Source: Candidatus Zhuqueibacterota bacterium RBG_16_48_16
Lineage (GTDB): Bacteria > Zhuqueibacterota > Zhuqueibacteria > Residuimicrobiales > Sediminimicrobiaceae
Assembly (NCBI GenBank): GCA_001771235.1
Contig: METF01000093.1
Coordinates: forward strand, 11,125 to 19,560
Direction of reading: 5' to 3'
Length of the DNA: 8,436 bases
Part shown: positions 1 to 5,106 of the stretch, piece by piece
Position numbering within the stretch: position 1 is the first letter of the stretch
Layout: the number at the start of each line of letters is the position of its first letter
Made by a program: the position numbers and the translations under genes
Notes under the pieces: model-generated
The model's input: the letters and a program-made list of their open reading frames with translations, nothing else
Database searches by the model: none
What the model was told of the DNA's origin: nothing

Positions 1-123
1 GGCGTCAGGCGCATTCCTGGAGACTCCTCACTCCAGACACTAACTACTCTAGGCACTCTAACTGCTTTCAGGTAAGCGTGAGCCTTCAAACGTGAATGAA
101 ATACACAAAGAATGGTTTTTCCC

Positions 124-158
124 GTTTCACTTTTCACCTTTCACGTTTGACATTTCAC
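124..158. repeat. Five tandem copies of a degenerate heptamer NTTTCAC
   Basis: The bases read GTTTCAC, TTTTCAC, CTTTCAC, GTTTGAC, ATTTCAC in direct succession. The unit is exactly 7 nt; only its first base varies, plus one C-to-G change in copy four. A 7-nt period is not a codon multiple, which argues against coding. The last copy overlaps the palindrome at 152-181. Such TTTCAC-type simple repeats are common spacer debris in some uncultured bacterial genomes (general knowledge). No function is apparent. Confidence 0.75.
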
Positions 159-181
159 CTGCGCAGTTGCGCATTTGAAAT
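152..181. repeat. Palindrome with two stem blocks, downstream of the leftward operon
   Basis: ATTTCA (152-157) pairs with TGAAAT (176-181). Inside, TGCGCA (160-165) pairs with TGCGCA (168-173). The blocks are separated by a CC/TT internal mismatch and closed by a 2-nt GT turn. TGCGCA is itself self-complementary. The structure lies about 40 nt past the stop of the minus-strand gene, so it could protect or end that transcript. No T-run follows it on either strand, so it is not a standard intrinsic terminator. Confidence 0.55.
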
Positions 182-222
182 TCATCTGGTTAAATACCAC
201 GCTCTCGACAGCGATCCATTCG

Positions 223-1614
223 TCACAATGTCCACGGAGATCGTGGCGGGCGATACAACATTCTGTTCGCAGCCGGATCGTTAGTGATCTGCTCCCTGGC
301 GGGATCCCATAGGAGTTTTCTGTCCGTTTCCATGGCAATGTTCAACAGATGGCATATCGTGGCCGTTCGATGGCCGATCTCTTCGTGGGCGACGGGCTTC
401 TTCCGGCTCAGCACCGCATCGAGAAAGTTTTGATGGTGGCCGGGACTGCGCTCGACGTGGAATTCACCCGGTCCGATGAATTCGCGCAGCAGCGACGGCG
501 GCTCGGCTTCCAGACGGCCACCGTGAATATGGATGAAAATCCAGCCATCGGTGCCGATCAGTTTCAAGCCGCGCGGGTCTTTGCTGCTGCCGATCATTTT
601 GACGCCATTTTTATAGGTGCATTCGAAATCGTATTCAATAAAACAGTCGTATAAACCGTTGCCGACTCTTTTGCCCTTGGCAACTATCTCAACGGGGCCG
701 CTATCATCGGCATCATTGATGAGCTGCGCCAAATCGATGATATGGGCGCCGCGGTCGGTCATCTCCCCGCCGCCGTACTCCATAATGTATCGCCACCAGA
801 AATGGCAGCGTTCGCGAGTGTATGGCGCCCAGGAGGCGGGACCAAGCCATAGGTTGTAATCGAATCCGGGCGGAACGGGCATGGCGGGCTTGGGATCGGA
901 GTTGTTGCGCAGCATGTCATGCTGATTATCGGAATTCGGCATGTTGACGTAAATCGTCTGCAACCGGCCGATTCGCCCGTTGCGCACCAGATCGCAAGCA
1001 TAACGCACGCTGTCGTTCGACCTCTCGTGGCTGCCGGTTTGCAGAATGCGCCCATGTTCCTTAACCGCATTGCATACGACGCGGCCTTCGGCAACGGTAT
1101 TGACCAGCGGTTTTTCGCAATAAATATCCTTCCCAGCTTTGGCGGCGGCTATCGAGATAAGCCCGTGCCAATGATCCGGCGTGCACACGGTCACCGCGTC
1201 AATATCATCCCGCGCCAACAGCTCGCGAAAATCGCCATAGGTCACCACGCCGTTGAACGTGCCGGATTTGCTTCGGCTGGCATAATGCGCTTTCACCATC
1301 TGCTCCGCCCGGCTCAATCCCGCGGTGGTTGTGCCGGGAAATTGATAAAGCATGTCGTAATCGTCGCTGCCGGGATTCACATCGCACAGGGCCACGACTT
1401 GCACCAGGTCGTTGTTAAGAAAAGCGTTCATGTTAAACGTGCCCTGGCCGCCAAGCCCGATGCAGCCCATTTGGATGCGATTGTTGGGCGATGGCTGTCT
1501 TGTGCTAGCAAATGTTTCGGCTGTAAAGATCGTGGGCAAGCCCAAAATTGCGCCCGAAGTGAGACAGGATCGTTTTAAAAATTGTCGCCGGTTTATATTT
1601 TTTCGCCCGAACAT
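223..1614 (-). CDS. Tat-exported Gfo/Idh/MocA-family oxidoreductase (copy 1)
   Basis: Predicted NAD(P)-dependent sugar or polyol oxidoreductase, exported folded through the Tat system. From the ATG at 1614 (463 aa): twin-arginine motif NRRQFLK (R9-R10) followed by a hydrophobic stretch; nucleotide-binding GLGGQG at about 53-58; CEKPL with the conserved E157-K158-P159; and a C-terminal alpha/beta domain with MTDRGAHIIDLAQ (D287, H291, D294), where this family places catalytic and metal- or substrate-binding residues. It ends in RSPWTL, matching RSPWHL in the upstream paralog. The ATG at 1614 is preferred over the GTG at 1623 because AGGTGG lies 5 nt before it and the GTG overlaps that site. 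It follows the paralog by 40 nt on the same strand, so the two are probably co-transcribed. The substrate is unknown. Some relatives are GH109 glycosidases that use bound NAD+, so hydrolase activity is a possible alternative. Confidence 0.9.
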   Translation of the reverse strand: MFGRKNINRRQFLKRSCLTSGAILGLPTIFTAETFASTRQPSPNNRIQMGCIGLGGQGTFNMNAFLNNDLVQVVALCDVNPGSDDYDMLYQFPGTTTAGLSRAEQMVKAHYASRSKSGTFNGVVTYGDFRELLARDDIDAVTVCTPDHWHGLISIAAAKAGKDIYCEKPLVNTVAEGRVVCNAVKEHGRILQTGSHERSNDSVRYACDLVRNGRIGRLQTIYVNMPNSDNQHDMLRNNSDPKPAMPVPPGFDYNLWLGPASWAPYTRERCHFWWRYIMEYGGGEMTDRGAHIIDLAQLINDADDSGPVEIVAKGKRVGNGLYDCFIEYDFECTYKNGVKMIGSSKDPRGLKLIGTDGWIFIHIHGGRLEAEPPSLLREFIGPGEFHVERSPGHHQNFLDAVLSRKKPVAHEEIGHRTATICHLLNIAMETDRKLLWDPAREQITNDPAANRMLYRPPRSPWTL

Positions 1615-1619
1615 TCTGG

Positions 1620-1625
1620 CCACCT
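1620..1625 (-). promoter_or_regulatory. Ribosome binding site AGGTGG that decides the start of copy 1
   Basis: Read on the minus strand, AGGTGG ends 5 nt before the ATG at 1614. The alternative upstream GTG start (1623-1621) lies within this hexamer and has no purine-rich site at a suitable distance. This favours the shorter 463-residue product. Confidence 0.6.
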
Positions 1626-1654
1626 GTTATCTAAAGAGTACAATTTCACCGTTC

Positions 1655-2980
1655 CTATAAATGCCAGGGGCTGCGCATGGAATTGCCTAGCATCCTGGCG
1701 GCCGTCTGGTCGCCGATGATTTCTTCCGTGTGTGGATTGAATCGAATTTTTCTCCCCAGTAACATGGCGATCTGTCCCAGATGTCCGGGTGTTGCGGAAC
1801 GATGAGCGACCTCGCACGGTGTTATTGTCTCCTGGCGGCTCTTGACGCAATCCAAAAAATTACGGATATGGCCCGGCGACTGAAAGAGGTGGACTTCTTC
1901 GGGGCCGAACTTTTCCCGCAACAGTTTTTGGGGAAAAGCCTCGATGCCTCCGCGATCCACCCGAACCCAGCCGTATTCGCCGATCCATTTTGTGCCGCTG
2001 CGACCGTCGCACACCTGGGGATAGCCGCCGGCGATGATCATTTTCAAGCCGTTCTGATATGTCGCCTCGACCCAATACGTGGTCGCAGAATTCCATAGTC
2101 TGTCCCTGGGATATTCTGCTGTGCCGACAATCTCCACCGGGCCGCTGTAATCCAGGCCAAGCCCCCAGAGGGCGATGTCCACGTGGTGCCCGACCCAGTC
2201 CATGATCTGGCCGCCGCCGTAATCGAGATGCCAGCGCCAGTTTTTGTGCACACGGGCTACCGCATAAGGTGCATAAGGTGCGGGACCGAGCCAAAAATCG
2301 TAATCCAGCCCCTCAGGTGGAGGTTGCACCTGTTCCTGTCCCGCGGTTCCTTCAAAATCCGTATGGCCGGAAGGCAATCCGACTTCGACCAGATTCACCT
2401 TGCCAATACGCCCGTTGAGCACCAGCTCGCAGGCAAATCGAAAATGCTGCTGCGACCGTTGCCAACTGCCCGTCTGCCAGATGCGGTCGTATTTTGCCAC
2501 GGCGTTGCATATAGCCCGTCCTTCGACCAGGCTGTGAGATAACGGTTTTTCGCCATAGATATCTTTATTCGCTTTTACGGCCTCTATGGCCGGAATAGCA
2601 TGCCAGTGATCCGGCAAGCCAATGGACAGGACGTCAATGTCGTCCCTGGCGATCATCTCGCGAAAATCATGAAAAGTCCGGCAATCTTTATTGCCGTACC
2701 ATCTATCCACCGTCGTTTTGGCTTCTTTTAAATGAACGGCATCCACATCACAGACAGCGATGACCCGGGCGTCCGATTCCCGCAGAAAATCCTCCATGTT
2801 CGTCGTCCCCTGCCAGCCGACGCCCAGGCAACCGACTGTGATGCGGTCACTCGGCGCCGTTTTGCCGTTTCGGCCCAACACGACTGCGGGCACGATGGTT
2901 GGAAAACCAATAACGGCAACCGTCGATCCGATTATATCTTTTAGAAATCGACGGCGATTGGGGCGATTGTCAGCGGGCAT
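1655..2980 (-). CDS. Tat-exported Gfo/Idh/MocA-family oxidoreductase (copy 2)
   Basis: 441-aa paralog and probable first gene of the leftward operon. Visible landmarks are NRRRFLK (R9-R10) with a hydrophobic segment to about residue 35, typical of a Tat signal; Rossmann GVGWQG at 53-58; LPDHWH at about 122-127; GEKPL with E134-K135-P136; and DWVGHHVDIA (D261, H265, H266, D268) in the C-terminal domain. It ends in RSPWHL. Family knowledge: Tat-exported members such as Zymomonas glucose-fructose oxidoreductase fold around a tightly bound NADP in the cytoplasm before export, which would explain a redox enzyme outside the inner membrane. Compared with copy 1, the loop between the conserved GLP...DYDFWLGPAPYAPY region and the active site differs, which suggests a different substrate. 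The ATG at 2980 has AAGGA 10 nt upstream. The substrate is not predictable from sequence alone. Confidence 0.92.
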   Translation of the reverse strand: MPADNRPNRRRFLKDIIGSTVAVIGFPTIVPAVVLGRNGKTAPSDRITVGCLGVGWQGTTNMEDFLRESDARVIAVCDVDAVHLKEAKTTVDRWYGNKDCRTFHDFREMIARDDIDVLSIGLPDHWHAIPAIEAVKANKDIYGEKPLSHSLVEGRAICNAVAKYDRIWQTGSWQRSQQHFRFACELVLNGRIGKVNLVEVGLPSGHTDFEGTAGQEQVQPPPEGLDYDFWLGPAPYAPYAVARVHKNWRWHLDYGGGQIMDWVGHHVDIALWGLGLDYSGPVEIVGTAEYPRDRLWNSATTYWVEATYQNGLKMIIAGGYPQVCDGRSGTKWIGEYGWVRVDRGGIEAFPQKLLREKFGPEEVHLFQSPGHIRNFLDCVKSRQETITPCEVAHRSATPGHLGQIAMLLGRKIRFNPHTEEIIGDQTAARMLGNSMRSPWHL

Positions 2981-2987
2981 AAAAACA

Positions 2988-2995
2988 TCTTCCTT
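2988..2995 (-). promoter_or_regulatory. Ribosome binding site of copy 2 (AAGGAAGA)
   Basis: On the minus strand, AAGGAAGA lies at 2995-2988, with the AAGGA core 10 nt before the ATG at 2980. This supports the assigned start. No convincing -10/-35 pair was found for this gene; its upstream region runs straight into the CAGGAT repeats. Confidence 0.5.
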
Positions 2996-3012
2996 GATCT
3001 AATATGAATAGC

Positions 3013-3081
3013 TTGTCAAATCCTGTAAATCACAAAATAAAAATTGACAGGATAAACCGGATTCTACAGGATTAACCGGAA
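3013..3081. repeat. CAGGAT-type repeat cluster, block 1
   Basis: Two direct units with a 19-nt period lie at 3044-3062 and 3063-3081; the 15-nt cores starting at 3047 and 3066 (ACAGGATAAACCGGA and ACAGGATTAACCGGA) differ at one base. To their left, 3013-3030 carries the same motif inverted (on the minus strand, ATTTACAGGATTTGACAA). From general knowledge, TTGACAGGATTTACAGGATT-like repeats are scattered through spacers of several uncultured bacterial lineages. They probably are non-autonomous repeat DNA. The TTGACA inside is not matched by a -10 box. Confidence 0.7.
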
Positions 3082-3156
3082 CCAAAAAATCCGGTACATC
3101 GAAATATTGTATCTGTTTCATTGAGCCTGAATTGAGCGATTCTTATCTGGTAGGGT

Positions 3157-3213
3157 TCGGTGTTCAAGCTTTAGCTTGCTTGGGCAGGGGGCACGCTAAA
3201 GCGTGAACACCGA
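3157..3213. repeat. REP-like doublet of two palindromes inside one long imperfect stem
   Basis: TCGGTGTTCA (3157-3166) pairs with TGAACACCGA (3204-3213). GCTTTAGC (3168-3175) then pairs with GCTAAAGC (3195-3202), with one mismatch between the two blocks. Each half also folds alone: CAAGCT-TT-AGCTTG (3165-3178) and CACGCT-AA-AGCGTG (3192-3205), each with 6-bp arms and a 2-nt turn. The two mismatches of the long stem correspond to one base-pair swap (A-T to C-G) inside the small hairpins. It is unlike a terminator because no T-run follows. The layout resembles paired REP/BIME repeats mobilised in trans by a transposase. Confidence 0.7.
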
Positions 3214-3253
3214 CTAGAACGCTTAATATATCGATCTACATGATTATTAATTC

Positions 3254-3295
3254 TCCTGTAAATCCTCTATGATCTTGTAATCCTGTCAAAAAATT
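3254..3295. repeat. CAGGAT-type repeat cluster, block 2 (opposite orientation)
   Basis: On the minus strand, 3295-3275 reads AATTTTTTGACAGGATTACAA and 3266-3254 reads AGGATTTACAGGA. These are the same words as the direct units at 3044-3081. The two blocks therefore face each other across the palindrome doublet. Confidence 0.6.
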
Positions 3296-3316
3296 CGATG
3301 TACTAAAATTTAATAC

Positions 3317-3348
3317 TTGTCGGTTTGAGGCGAAGCTTCGCTAGACAA
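3317..3348. repeat. Perfect 12-bp palindrome GCGAAGCTTCGC within a looser inverted repeat
   Basis: GCGAAGCTTCGC at 3330-3341 is fully self-complementary. TTGTC (3317-3321) and GACAA (3344-3348) add an outer pairing, with unpaired bases mostly on the left side. It lies 103 nt before the promoter at 3452. It could be an operator-like site or another degenerate palindromic repeat; the sequence does not decide. Confidence 0.5.
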
Positions 3349-3451
3349 TTACAATTCATCCGCCACTTAGATATAATAATACAAAATCATAGGCCATATT
3401 CAAGTCATAAATTGTAACGCTATTTTACTGCTCTTTCTCCTCACAAAAGCA

Positions 3452-3480
3452 TTGACAGAACGTTGAATGAAACGTATATT
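3452..3480 (+). promoter_or_regulatory. Sigma70-type promoter for the BNR_4 gene
   Basis: TTGACA (3452-3457) is a consensus -35 box. A 17-nt spacer separates it from TATATT (3475-3480), a -10 box one base from consensus. Transcription would start near 3487, giving a leader of about 86 nt before the ATG at 3573. The prediction assumes the host uses a classical housekeeping sigma factor. Confidence 0.6.
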
Positions 3481-3534
3481 GGAACCGCAAAATGTAGCTA
3501 AGCCACTTGTGAATGTCAATGGAGATTTACAAGC

Positions 3535-3555
3535 TAACCTTCTTTGAGAAGGTTA
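3535..3555 (+). promoter_or_regulatory. Leader hairpin before the BNR_4 start codon
   Basis: TAACCTTCT (3535-3543) and AGAAGGTTA (3547-3555) form a perfect 9-bp stem with a TTG turn, ending 17 nt before the ATG. Its 3' arm contains AGAAGG, the only Shine-Dalgarno-like word nearby, but that word lies about 20 nt from the start codon, too far for normal use. The element could be a translational control hairpin, a stability element or a regulator's operator. Confidence 0.45.
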
Positions 3556-3572
3556 CTCTGTAATTTTAGTCG

Positions 3573-4898
3573 ATGAAAAAATGGCTTTTCACATTTTCTT
3601 TTCTGCCGCTTCTATTTCTGCTGTCGCAATCCCTCAATTGTACGGCACCGGTGGAATCACCACAAATTATTCCCATTGCCGATGGCTGGGCGAAAAATTC
3701 CATCAACGCGGTCATTTTCAGGCGAAACTCGGTGATAACGCACAACGAGGAACAGTATGTTTCTTTTTACGACCCGGATGGTTTCGTCGTTTTGGCAAAA
3801 CGAAGGCTGGACAGCCGGAAATGGGAGATCAAAAAAACGGCATACAAGGGCGACGTCCGCGATGCCCACAATTCGATCAGCATCATGGTCGATGGCGACG
3901 GATTCCTGCACATGGCATGGAATCATCACAACAGTCCGCTGAGCTACTGCCGCAGCGTCAGCCCCGGCTCGCTGGAATTGACCGACATTTTGCCGATGAC
4001 CGGTAACAACGAGCACAGCGTCACCTATCCCGAGTTTTATCGAATGCCGGATGGCAGCCTGCTCTTTCTCTACCGCGACGGATCATCGGGCCGCGGCAAC
4101 CTGGTGATCGACCATTATGACACCGGAACGAAAAAGTGGACGCAGCGCCAGAGCAACCTGATCGATGGCGAGGGTCAACGCAGCGCCTACTGGCAAATGG
4201 CCGTTGACGCCAACGGAACGGCTCACCTCTCCTGGGTGTGGCGGGAGAGCTGGGACGTATCGACAAATCACGATATATGCTACACCAAATCCCTCGATGG
4301 AGGAATGACCTGGAGCCGGGCGTCAGGGGAAGAATATCTCCTGCCGATTACGGCAGCTACGGCGGAGATCGCCTGTACGGTTGCCCAAGGGCACGAGCTC
4401 ATCAACCAGACCTCGATGTGCGCCGACGCCCAGGGCCACCCCTACATTGCCACTTACTGGCGAGCGGAAGGAACGGCCATTCCTCAATATTTTCTGGTCA
4501 ACCACGACGGCAGGCAATGGCGAACAACCCAGGTCTCCCGGCGTTCCACACCGTTCAGCTTGAGCGGCGGCGGGACGAAGCGCATCCCCATCTCCCGGCC
4601 GCAAATCGTCATGGAAAGCGAAGGCGATGTCGCCAGGATATTCATAATTTTCCGCGACGCCGAGCGCAGTGATCGCGTTTCGCTGGCCCGTTGTGACGAT
4701 CTGGAAAAAGGTGCATGGCTCTTTCGCGATCTGACGACTTTTTCAGTCGGCCTCTGGGAGCCAGGCTACGACACGGAGCTATGGCGCCGCGCAAAAAAGC
4801 TGCACATCTTTGTGCAAAAGGTCGGACAGGGCGATGCTGAAAGCATCGAAGACCTGCCGCCCAAGCCTGCTTCTATCCTTGAGCTGAAAAAAATTTAG
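3573..4898 (+). CDS. Secreted BNR_4-type beta-propeller protein, possible polysaccharide lyase or glycosidase
   Basis: 441-aa exported protein. Residues 1-22 form a Lys-Lys plus hydrophobic signal peptide; C23 follows SLN, a poor lipobox match, so lipoprotein status is doubtful. The body reads as a seven-bladed-type propeller of the BNR_4 family: DAHNSISIMVDGDG (98-110), AWNHHNSPLSY (115-125), NEHSVTYPEFY (146-156), YRDGSSGRGN (167-176), QRSAYWQMAVDANGTAHLSW (182-201) and TNHDICYTKSLDGGMTW (211-227), which carries an Asp-box-like SxDGGxTW. Related families include ulvan lyases PL24/PL25 and the GH145 rhamnosidase. In PL25, two catalytic histidines lie about 20 residues apart; here H99 and H118/H119 sit at similar spacing (inference from memory, not an alignment). 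It is transcribed alone from the promoter at 3452, divergently from the oxidoreductases. No normal Shine-Dalgarno site precedes it. The enzymatic class is not proven; a non-catalytic binding role is possible. Confidence 0.8.
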   Translation: MKKWLFTFSFLPLLFLLSQSLNCTAPVESPQIIPIADGWAKNSINAVIFRRNSVITHNEEQYVSFYDPDGFVVLAKRRLDSRKWEIKKTAYKGDVRDAHNSISIMVDGDGFLHMAWNHHNSPLSYCRSVSPGSLELTDILPMTGNNEHSVTYPEFYRMPDGSLLFLYRDGSSGRGNLVIDHYDTGTKKWTQRQSNLIDGEGQRSAYWQMAVDANGTAHLSWVWRESWDVSTNHDICYTKSLDGGMTWSRASGEEYLLPITAATAEIACTVAQGHELINQTSMCADAQGHPYIATYWRAEGTAIPQYFLVNHDGRQWRTTQVSRRSTPFSLSGGGTKRIPISRPQIVMESEGDVARIFIIFRDAERSDRVSLARCDDLEKGAWLFRDLTTFSVGLWEPGYDTELWRRAKKLHIFVQKVGQGDAESIEDLPPKPASILELKKI

Positions 4899-4969
4899 AT
4901 CACTCGTCTGCTAAAACCATGTAATTCACTACATTTAATACTAGTAGTGGGTTTTCTAATTTATATAGC

Positions 4970-5002
4970 AACCCTGACAGGGTTCGGAACCCTGTCAGGG
5001 TT
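4970..5002. repeat. Doublet of 15-nt palindromes, AACCCTGACAGGGTT and its exact inverse
   Basis: AACCCTGACAGGGTT (4970-4984) is itself a 7-bp hairpin around one A. After a CGG spacer, AACCCTGTCAGGGTT (4988-5002) is its exact reverse complement and again self-palindromic. The whole can fold as a 15-bp perfect hairpin or as two small ones. It begins 72 nt after the BNR_4 stop and has no T-run, so it could stabilise the 3' end but is not a textbook terminator. The architecture matches the unrelated-sequence doublet at 3157-3213. Confidence 0.75.
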
Positions 5003-5062
5003 ACAACCATTGCAACATAAGTTAGGAATTGTTCTACTAGTTGCAGAATCTGGTTGTTAACC

Positions 5063-5084
5063 TCATAGCGCGTTTTCGCTATGA
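5063..5084 (+). promoter_or_regulatory. Hairpin just before the kinase ribosome binding site
   Basis: TCATAGCG (5063-5070) and CGCTATGA (5077-5084) form a perfect 8-bp stem with a CGTTTT loop. It ends 6 nt before the purine-rich AAGGAA (5091-5096). That site is 10 nt from the ATG at 5107. The position would allow control of translation or binding of a dimeric regulator; nothing in the sequence distinguishes these. Confidence 0.45.
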
Positions 5085-5106
5085 TCAAAAAAGGAAATGA
5101 ACGGTT

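Larger units (their letters stand above)
1..222. other. Non-coding spacer downstream of the first oxidoreductase gene
   Basis: No credible gene is seen here. Bases 25-62 are a low-complexity stretch rich in CACT/CTCTA words, bases 124-158 are a heptamer tandem repeat, and 152-181 form a palindrome (listed separately). A short reading frame starting at 96 owes its repeated Phe-His-Leu residues to the heptamer repeat and runs antisense into the neighbouring gene, so it is not called. No intrinsic terminator (GC-rich stem followed by a T-run) is visible for the leftward operon that ends at 223. Confidence 0.6.
3094..3303. mobile_element. Possible MITE-like segment bounded by 10-bp inverted repeats
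   Basis: GTACATCGAA (3094-3103) and TTCGATGTAC (3294-3303) are perfect reverse complements bounding 210 bp that encode no protein. The segment contains the palindrome doublet and the second CAGGAT-type block. No target-site duplication can be recognised at the edges. A 10-bp match could arise by chance in a region this size, so this is a candidate only. Confidence 0.25.
2981..3572. other. 592-nt divergent intergenic region rich in inverted repeats
   Basis: This AT-richer spacer separates the leftward oxidoreductase operon from the rightward BNR_4 gene. In order it holds CAGGAT-type repeat units (3013-3081), a 10-bp inverted repeat arm (3094-3103), a palindrome doublet (3157-3213), a second CAGGAT-type block in the opposite orientation (3254-3295), the matching 10-bp arm (3294-3303), a perfect 12-bp palindrome (3330-3341), a sigma70-type promoter (3452-3480) and a 9-bp hairpin (3535-3555). 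No gene longer than a marginal 26-codon frame is seen. Confidence 0.7.
4899..5106. other. Spacer between the BNR_4 and kinase genes
   Basis: The 208-nt spacer holds the palindrome doublet (4970-5002) and a hairpin (5063-5084). ACTAGTAG (4940-4947) and CTACTAGT (5034-5041) form an 8-bp inverted pair around the doublet, possibly by chance. A weak promoter is possible: TTGCAA (5010-5015), 17 nt, TCTACT (5033-5038), which matches consensus poorly. No gene is seen. Confidence 0.45.

Noticed and set aside
96..284. Short plus-strand frame of 62 codons at the left edge
   Set aside because: Its repeated FHL residues come from the heptamer repeat and its end is antisense to the oxidoreductase gene.
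919..1578. Long plus-strand reading frame of 219 codons opposite the first oxidoreductase gene
   Set aside because: It lies wholly antisense to a gene with full family motifs, has no recognisable domain or ribosome binding site, and is expected from the codon use of the real gene.
2262..2279. Two tandem copies of GCATAAGGT inside copy 2
   Set aside because: They encode the APY-APY part of the conserved GPAPYAPY segment; the related gene has SWAPY at the same place, so this is normal protein sequence.
3044..3072. TTGACA inside the CAGGAT repeats as a -35 box
   Set aside because: No TATAAT-like hexamer stands 16-18 nt downstream; the word is part of the repeat consensus.
3013..3295. CRISPR array
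   Set aside because: Units are degenerate, in both orientations and without regular unique spacers, and no cas gene is present.
3467..3547. 26-codon reading frame (starts MKRILEPQNV) ending at the leader hairpin
   Set aside because: Its ATG lies upstream of the transcript start predicted from the promoter at 3452-3480, it has no clear ribosome binding site, and the product resembles nothing I recognise.
4970..5002. Intrinsic terminator of the BNR_4 gene
   Set aside because: The stem is strong but the following bases are TACAACC, with no T-run, and each half is independently palindromic, which fits a repeat doublet better.
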